From assembly GCF_963678635.1 (NCBI RefSeq), contig NC_087068.1:35905436-35969435 (forward strand): 64,000 nucleotides of DNA, read 5' to 3'. Within the stretch, counting starts at the first letter, position 1, and each line of letters starts with the position of its first letter. The DNA comes from Symsagittifera roscoffensis (Eukaryota; Xenacoelomorpha; Acoela; Convolutidae). The translations under genes and the position numbers were made by a program. Below are positions 57,081 through 64,000 of the stretch, in pieces. Under the pieces are notes generated by a model. That model had not been told where the DNA came from. It made no database searches and was given only the letters and a program-made list of their open reading frames with translations.

Positions 57081-58293
57081 TGTCCAACGCTCATAAGTCG
57101 TCGTTTGTGTCCTTCTGTGCCAGCGTAGGTCTGACAAACTTTCCTCCCAGTCGGGCTCTCCTGTCCAACTAATCGGGTTTTTTCCCTCTTGGAGTTACGT
57201 TCGACGAGCTTCCCCCTCCTCTAATCTGTGAATCTTTGGGTATGAATCCCCCTTTAAATTTTTATCTCATTTTTTTGTCGTCTCATTGTGATCTCTGCAA
57301 TTTTCGGTGTTGAAATTTAAAGTATAATATTTTGTTCAGTTAAGCTGTTTTTTGTGAGTGCAATTGAACGAGTGATGGTTTTCGTTCTGGTTTGAATGAC
57401 CGCTGCTGTTATGTTTGGAATATTTGAAATGCCCTTGACTTGTACATTGAGCTGTTACGTTCCTTTTATTTTCCGCGCACTTTTTGATCAGTCGATGTGG
57501 AGCTTTATTCTGATTGGCCAAGTTATTCATTATGACGTTTTTAATTAATTCATTGAGGAAAATGAAAGCGTTAATTGACGCAACAACAAATTCCTCATCA
57601 TACTAGCGGGGGGAGGGGGGCAGCGCTAACCCTACTGGGTTTCCGGACATTCAGTCAATTAATCCCATCTTTGTTCCTACCAAATGCCAGATGTCGAATG
57701 TAAATGGTATCCATCTATCAATCCACATAAAGATCCTAACTTGACTGGTCTTTGATCGTACGCTGGCGTTTCACGCGCTGATCAAAGCTTGGTGATCTGT
57801 AATTACACTGTAAGTTTTTCACTTACAAGTAGTTTTGGAAATTTTTGATTACCACACGACCCCGTAGTAGTTCTAATTCCTTTACCGAATACTTCTCCTC
57901 TAGGGAATTTAAACATCGTGAAGCATATGCTATTGCTACCCAACCTGTCTCTGTATTTTGCTCTAACGCAGCCCCTAATCTAAATGTAGAGGCATTGCAC
58001 CCGAGTATCTAAATGTTGGTGGAAGTATTTGCTTTCAGTAATTTCACATACGAGTTTTGATACGAGGAATGCCGATGTGTGTTCCGACTGCAAATCTAAT
58101 GTTTAATGTTTGTCTGAAAGTTTTATTAGTGGTTTAAGTGTCGATGCCGTTTTTGCGAGGTTTGGAATGTATCTAGTGAGGTGGCGTATTGAACTTTTTA
58201 GTTGATTAAAAGGTTTCGGCTGTGAGAACTTGAGGATTGCCTGTTTTTCGTGTTAGTGGTATTTTTTTCGCGGCTTATTTTGTACCCCAGCCA

Positions 58294-58990
58294 CTAGGCT
58301 TGTTCACATGCAAATTTTCTTTTTTCTAGTGAAATTGCTAACTTCTTTTCATTTAGTTTCTTTAGTAATTTATGTAACACTTCTTTGTGTGTATCCTTAT
58401 GACCTTTTGTTACAATCAGATGGTAATCAAAACAAGCAAATATGCTTTCAAAATTTGATGGTGGGTGATCTATGGCTTTTTGAAATTCTGCCGGTAACTT
58501 CGTGAGGCCATAGAATGCCATCTGCAATTGATATATTTCTGTCGCTTTCCCCCCTATCAGGCTGAAATTGCATTGGTCTCTCGTTTTTTATCCAATGGGA
58601 TTTGGTAATTTGCGTAGCGTAGATCGCGAGTTGTGAAAAAGTTTGTTGGGAGTTACCCCCTTTATTGTGCGATGTTGTCCAATAAGCGTTCAATTTTGGG
58701 TAGTTGGTATTTTTTTGTATGAATTTATTGATTTTTTTGTTTTCAAGCGCAAGTTTGACCGTTTGGTCTTTTTGTACCGTTATAACGATTGGGCTGATGA
58801 ATTGTTTATCAGAACTTTTGTCTAGTTTCTTGATTTGTTTTTGATCTTTTAATTTAATGCTGCTTCCTTTCTTTCTTGTAAAAGGATAGTTTGTAGAAAT
58901 TGAGTTCGCATTACGTGGTGTTTTGATTTCCCGATTCTAACGCAGAAGTCCTGTAAGTTTTCTCTAACCCAGGTTTTCATTTCCTATTCG
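58294..58990 (-). pseudogene. Gypsy family copy A: reverse transcriptase
   Basis: The frame at 58527-58294 reads MAFYGLTKLPAEFQKAIDH, then FACFDYHLIVTKGHKDTH and LLKKLNEKKLAISLEKRKFAC: RT motif C followed by the thumb. The catalytic Asp-Asp has become Asp-Tyr, so the enzyme is dead. The upstream frame at 58693-58448 holds the region before it, and 58590-58990 parallels copy B. From 57200 to 58290 I see only unreadable pol remains, probably the RNase H region. Confidence 0.75.
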
Positions 58991-59273
58991 AATTTTTCTT
59001 CTTTCTCATGAATATTGAAAACGCGTTGTGAGCTGGCTTCTTTTGCACAAGTTTGATACCTATTCGAGGTAGAATATTTCGCCCGATAGTATTTGCCTGT
59101 TGATCGTCTACGATAAATGGAGCCGATTACACTATCCTCCTATGATAAAGATTACTAATCCACCGCAATGATAAGTCACCCTTTTGATACAAGGTATTTC
59201 ACATTATCACAAGCGAGGATTCAGGCTTAATGCTCCTGTGAGATTAACTTAAATAATGCCGAACGGTCGTTTT

Positions 59274-60102
59274 TCAGTAGTCTTTCAGCCGTTTTTTGTT
59301 GGGAAAAGACATGTGGCTTCCAGATTCTGCGATGGCAAAGAGATCGAATGGGTTTGTTTTCATCGCTTTTCTATTTTCTACATTTTTCCCCTCCTGATTG
59401 CATTTTCGATTGCATATTCGTAGGCGTCTTGTGGTGCTCTTCTGCAATCTTGTCGTTGGACATGCGGGCAGTGAACATACCCCGATAAAATTACTCTTCT
59501 GGATCCCCACAAACCGCCCGAGCAGCCAATTCGACTAAATTTGCATGCAGTTGTTTCAACGTTTCATTTTTTTGTTGTTTTCCACAAATGAAATTGTATC
59601 TTTCAAAAGCTATGATTCGCGTGATTACGAAAATGTCGTTTAATGATTGCGTCAGTTCTTCCGAAACTGTTGCTTGATTACTCAGGTGTGATATCTTTTG
59701 GTTGTAGTTGTTTTTGTCCTTCTGCTCCTCGGCATAGTTATACTTAGTTTCTGATTTTGGCGTTTGCATCATCCCATGATATATTATGATGAAATACGCT
59801 TTTTCCTGATTTCTATTACGTTATTTTCCCAATTGATTCGTTTTTTTTTGGTTTCTGATGTCTCTGTTTCGTTTTTGTGCTTTTGTTTCCCCTGTAATCT
59901 CAACGTTGTAGATCGGTTCCGCTGGTTCTTGCACGGGAGGTTTCGCTCGTAACAAATTTCTTACCCCTTTCCCATCTCTGGCGGAAACGGCCAACTCCAT
60001 CATCGCTGCCCATTTTGACAATTCCAGCGGTGGTTCTAGAGATGCCTTCTGCCAGAAAATTGGAAAACTCAGCGGGTGTTTGTATCCTGCTGACTGCGCC
60101 AT
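59274..60102 (-). pseudogene. Gypsy family copy A: Gag and protease start
   Basis: From ATG 60102 the Gag N-terminus reads MAQSAGYKHPLSFPIFWQKA and goes on for 93 codons. 59772-59491 continues with the capsid segment FVITRIIAFERYNFICGKQQK and NETLKQLHANLVELAARAVCG. 59510-59274 ends with IAESGSHMSF, the aspartic-protease strand in which Glu-Ser-Gly stands where Asp-Ser/Thr-Gly is usual. The zinc-knuckle part seen in copy B is deleted here. Confidence 0.7.
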
Positions 60103-60124
60103 GTCATACCGTAATGTATGAGCT

Positions 60125-60960
60125 TATTATAGATTCAGAAAGGATTGGCTAAATATCTGCACGCAAGTTTAGTTGAGAGAAAAAACTGAACACAAATCTG
60201 GATTCGTGTTCTTCTGAATATTGGCGTTCAATTTTTAGGTCTTGCTTATCGACGGTCAAGTCCATTTATCTAGTTAATAGTAAGATAACAAGTAATAGAT
60301 TTACAGTATAAATGAAAATAAATACTTCAAAGCGGATCATATCAATCGCGCCGGTTGACGATTTTTTATTCTTCTCTCAAATAGTAAAATCATAGCAAAA
60401 TCATAGCAGTAATGATTTGAGCGTTAGAGGAATACCGCAGTCTTAGCAGAACTTTTTTCAATTGGCAATTATAGCGAGCGAAAATAATGATATTGGCTGC
60501 TGCTTAATCTTGTGGACAAAAACTCTCCAACAATGCTTTTTGTAGTCAGAATCTAAAGAAATCAAAATTTACTTAACCAGAGTCTAACAACCCAAAATCA
60601 AACAAATAAATTACTAAAAGACACGCTAGATTATCAAAAAACCTAAACAAGCAACAAAATTTTGTCGACAAAGACTAACAAAAAAATACGCTGAATGCTG
60701 TATTTGTTCCTGGGCACGATTAAAAACGGATTTCCTGTAATTAATTGACCAAGGTATAAGATAAAGGAATATACTTCAAAGACTTCTGCGACAACTTATC
60801 GGTCGTTTTTTTTTCTTTTATAAAAAAAGTAAAATTGGGAAGATCCCAATTTATAAATAGAAAATATCTTAAAAAAATTTCGGTGACATACGCCAAAATT
60901 AACGAGAAGTTTGACATCATCATCGATGACATCATCATTGATCATAAATTAATGAAAGGC
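60125..60960 (-). repeat. Gypsy family copy A: LTR and upstream region
   Basis: Matches 63225-64000 closely throughout, apart from a block of about 60 bp (63450-63495) absent here. 60125-60350 is also present at 53915-54137. The true LTR length cannot be fixed by eye. Confidence 0.6.
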
Positions 60961-61072
60961 ATTTTTTAATCAACAAATCTAAGATATTACCATATACAAG
61001 GAAACTTTCACACAAAGATCTTCTCTCCATTTGAAGCCTTGAACGCTTCATTTATTTACAAAAAAGGAACCA

Positions 61073-61448
61073 TTTTATCTAATGGGATTTGATAATATGC
61101 TTAGCGTAGATCGCGAGTTGTGAAAAGGGTTTGTTGGGATTAACCCTCTTTATAATTTGTGCGTTGTTGTCAAATAAGAATTCAATATTGGGTAGTTGGT
61201 ATTTGTTTTTTTTTGTCTGAATTCATTGATGTTTTTGTAGTCAAGCGCAAGTTTGACCGTTTGGTCTTTTCTACCGTTTTAACGATTGAGCTGATGAATT
61301 GTTTATCACAATTTTTGTTTAGTTTCATGATTTGTTTCTGATCTGCTAATTTATTCAATTCTACTTCCACTCTTTCTTGTAAAAGGATGGGGATGCTTTG
61401 ACCTTTTTGCTGGATCAGACTACTATTTTGTAGAAATTGAGTTCGCAT
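61073..61448 (-). pseudogene. Gypsy family copy B: RT N-terminal part
   Basis: The frame reads SIPILLQERVEVELNKLADQ and QFISSIVKTVEKTKRSNLRL, the helix and strand that open a gypsy RT. At 61073 the match with copy A's RT stops and copy A's upstream region begins about 110 bases to the left, so the pol of copy B is cut there. Confidence 0.7.
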
Positions 61449-61819
61449 TAGCCGGTGTTTTGACTTCCGATTCTAACGCAGAAGTCCTGAAAGTTTTCTC
61501 TAACACAGGTTTTTTTTCCTAGTCGGATTTTTGTTTTTTCTCATGAACATTAAGAACTGTTGTGTGGTGGCTTGTCTTGCACGAGTTTGATACCTATTTG
61601 TGGTAGAATATTTCGCCCGATAATATTTGCCTGTTGATCGTCTACCATAAACGGAGCCAATTAAACTATCTTCGTATGATAAGGATTACTAATCCGCCGC
61701 AATGATAAGTCGCCCTTTTGATACAAGGTATTTTCCATAAGAACAAACAAGGTTTCAGGCTGCATAATCCTGTGCGATTAACTTAAATAATGCGGAATGG
61801 TCGTTTTCCGTAGTCTTTC

Positions 61820-63190
61820 AGCCGTTCTTTGTTGAGAAAAGACATGGGGCTTCCCGATTCTGCGATGGCAAAGAAATCTTCGGAGTCTTTTTCTCGTTTT
61901 TTTTTATCTGTCCATTCAGATCATCTTCTTTTATGTTTACTGAGTTTCTGATTTCAAGTGCTTCTCAAATTGCCAAGACCGTAAAAATTTCCCGAGAAAT
62001 TTCTTACCAACTGTTTTTGGACATAAATTCGGCGTAAGCAACTGAGTCGTTATTGTCTTCTGCGGCAAATGAGATTTCTTCTTCGTTGTCTTGTTGGCTG
62101 CCCGTTTCTTGCATGTAGTTAACATTTATTGACCTACATACTTTTGCAAGATGACCTCGTTTTACGTACTTTGTACATTTTTTGTCTTTTGCTGGACAAG
62201 ACGTCAAATTTTTTGGTACAAACTGTCTGCCACATTTATAATATATTTTGTTTTGGTTTGTTTGTTGGTTTTGTTGCCCTCTCGGGTTGTACGCTCCGCC
62301 GGGTAATTGTTTCGAGCTTTTAAATTTCCCCTACTTCTTTGGTTGTTGTGATACGAATTTTGATAACCACTTCTCCCGCGTGGTTGAAAGTAGCCCATCG
62401 GTTCCTGTTTCGTTGATGTGTTTGTGTTTGTTTTCGCTCCGAATGGGTTTGTTTCGCTTTTCTATGTTCTACACTTTTTCCCCTCCTGATTGCATATTCG
62501 AAGGCATCTTGTGGTGATTTGGTTTCTGCACAGCTCTTCTGCAATCTTGTCGTTGGACAAGTGGGCCGTGATCATACTCCAAAACCATTCATCTTCTCGA
62601 TCCCCACAAACCACCCGAGCAGCCAATTCGACTAAACGATGCAGCTGTTTCAACGTTTTGTTTTTTTGTTGTTTCCCACAAATAAAACTGTACCTTTCAA
62701 AAGCTATGATTCGCGTGATTACGAATATGTCTTTTAATAATTGCGTCAGGTCTTCTGAAACTGTTGCTTGATTACTCAGGTGTGGTATCTTTTGGTTGTA
62801 GTTGCTTTTTTCCTTCTGCTCCTAGACATAATTATACATAGCTAATGGCGTCTGCATCACCCCATGATATATTATTACAAAGTACGCTTTTTTCTGATTT
62901 CTATTACGTTATTTTCCCAAGTGACTCGTTTTTCTTGGTTTCTGATGTATTTGTTTCGTTTTTGTGCTTCTGTTTCCGCTTTGATCTCAACCTCGTAGAT
63001 CGGGTCTCTGGTTCTTGCACGGGAGGTTCCGCTTGTAACAGTTTTCTAACCTTTTCCCCATCTCTGGCGAAAACGGCCAACTTCATCATCGCTGCCCACT
63101 TTGACCAGTTCAGTGGTGGTTCTAGAGATGCCTTCTACCAGAAAAATGGAAAACTCAGCGGGTGTTTGTATCCTGCTGACAGCGCCATGT
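61820..63190 (-). pseudogene. Gypsy family copy B: Gag, zinc knuckle and protease start
   Basis: From about 63190 the Gag N-terminus (MALSAGYKHPLSFPFFW) runs through FARDGEKVRKLLQAEPPVQ and, after a frame change, the capsid segment (LVELAARVVCGDREDEWFW, 62653-62462) and DAFEYAIRRGKSVEHRK. 62398-62004 is the nucleocapsid: a basic RG-rich stretch, then a zinc-binding region with CPAKDKKCTK and GHLAKVCRS. The protease strand AIAESGSPMSFLN lies near 61840-61880. Frame changes occur at several points. Confidence 0.75.
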
Positions 63191-63224
63191 CATACCGTAG
63201 GTATGATCTCTTTAAGGAATCCGA

Positions 63225-64000
63225 ACGGATTGGCTAAGTATCTGTAAGCAAGTTTAGTTGAGAGAAAAAACTGAACTTAAATCTGAATTCCTGTTCTTCT
63301 GAATATTGACGTTCAATTTTTAGGTCTTGCCTATCGACGCTCAAGTCCATTAATCAAGTTTATAGTAAGATAACGGGTAATAGATTTACAGTATAAATGA
63401 ATAGAAATACTTCATAGTGGATTGTGCCAATCCGACCGGATGACAGTGCGCGGAGCATTCTGTGCTACTTGCGCAGCATGCGTCTATATTTTTACTTGGA
63501 TTTTTTATTCTTCTCTCAAATAGTAAAATCATAGCAAAATCATAGCAATAATGATTTGAGCGTGAGAAGAATACCACAGTCTTAGCAGAATTTTTTTCAA
63601 TTGGCAATTATAGCGAGCGAAAATTATGATATTGGCCCCTGCTTAATCTTGTGGACAAAAACTCTCTAACAATGCTTTTTGTAGTCAGAATCTAACGAAA
63701 TCAAAGTTTCTTAACCAGAGTCTAACAACCCAAAATCAAACAAATAAGTTACTAAAATAGACGCTAGATTATCAGAAAACCTAACCAAACAACAAAATTT
63801 CGACGACAAAGAATCTAACAATAAATTAGGCTGAATGCTGTATTTGTCCCTGTGCATGATTAAAAACGCATTTCTGGCAAACAATCGACCAATATGAAAA
63901 TTAAAGGAATATACTTCAAAGACTTTTGGGACAACTCATTGGTCGTTTTTTCTATAAAAAAAAAAAACAAATTAATTTCGGAAAACCCCAATTTATAAAT
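63225..64000 (-). repeat. Gypsy family copy B: LTR and upstream region, cut by the window edge
   Basis: Direct counterpart of 60125-60960. It holds the block GCGGAGCATTCTGTGCTACT that also lies at 53083. Confidence 0.6.

Noticed and set aside
1-64000. CRISPR arrays, tRNA or rRNA genes
   Set aside because: No regularly spaced identical repeats, cloverleaf with TTCRA loop, or rRNA core sequence was recognised by eye on either strand.

Overview
This window is AT-rich, intron- and repeat-dominated nuclear DNA from an animal, most likely an invertebrate; I cannot name the lineage. The evidence is one host gene split by GT-AG introns (exons at 46831-46918, 47345-47598 and 52013-52194, + strand, matching phases) and a dense, mixed-age load of LTR retrotransposons, LINEs, Penelope-like elements, and Tc1/mariner-like and hAT-like terminal-inverted-repeat elements. 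Nothing bacterial is present: no operons, Shine-Dalgarno sites, CRISPR, rRNA or tRNA gene was seen.

Layout. 1-7130 (minus strand) is a large, partly decayed Ty3/gypsy-type unit. Reading leftward it has an integrase with frameshifts (7130-5106), a macro-domain (ADP-ribose-binding fold) ORF reachable only by a -1 frame change (5223-4507), a probable LTR with primer-binding site (4502-4231), a small N-terminal ORF (4044-3751), a coiled-coil plus SGNH-hydrolase-like ORF pair (3717-2117), and a very long stop-free frame (2059-2) that leaves the window. A 200-N assembly gap (7131-7330) separates it from an oppositely oriented gag-like fragment (7480-8900). 9480-10800 is an RTE-type LINE relic. 12170-13600 is a second LINE relic with ORF1 and endonuclease remnants. 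14300-18330 is a decayed Ty3/gypsy pol on the + strand. 21645-25220 holds three pieces of Penelope-like reverse transcriptase/GIY-YIG elements. 26000-33000 is almost featureless. 33160-37670 is rich in repeats: a dispersed inverted-copy repeat, shuffled direct repeats, a 21-bp minisatellite, a CA microsatellite and a hAT-like MITE.

38719-43833 is the best preserved element: a 5.1-kb Ty3/gypsy retrotransposon on the minus strand with 106-bp identical LTRs, a perfect 5-bp target-site duplication (GGAAC), gag-protease and pol frames, and only two interruptions (a +1 frame change between protease and pol, and one TGA in RNase H). 44163-46350 is a row of three Tc1/mariner-like TIR elements, one with 309-bp arms, lying just upstream of the host exons. 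46831-52194 is the host gene for an unrecognised multi-pass membrane protein, with a 4.4-kb intron full of repeats. 53083-64000 holds at least three copies or fragments (C, A, B) of another Ty3/gypsy family, all on the minus strand, with a direct duplication of the RT-gag-LTR part.

How the parts work together. The retroelement genes encode the usual copy-and-paste cycle (Gag packages RNA, protease cuts polyproteins, RT/RNase H makes cDNA, integrase inserts it). The unusual additions are the macro domain and the SGNH-like domains in the first element. Apart from the host gene, no gene here has an evident organismal role.
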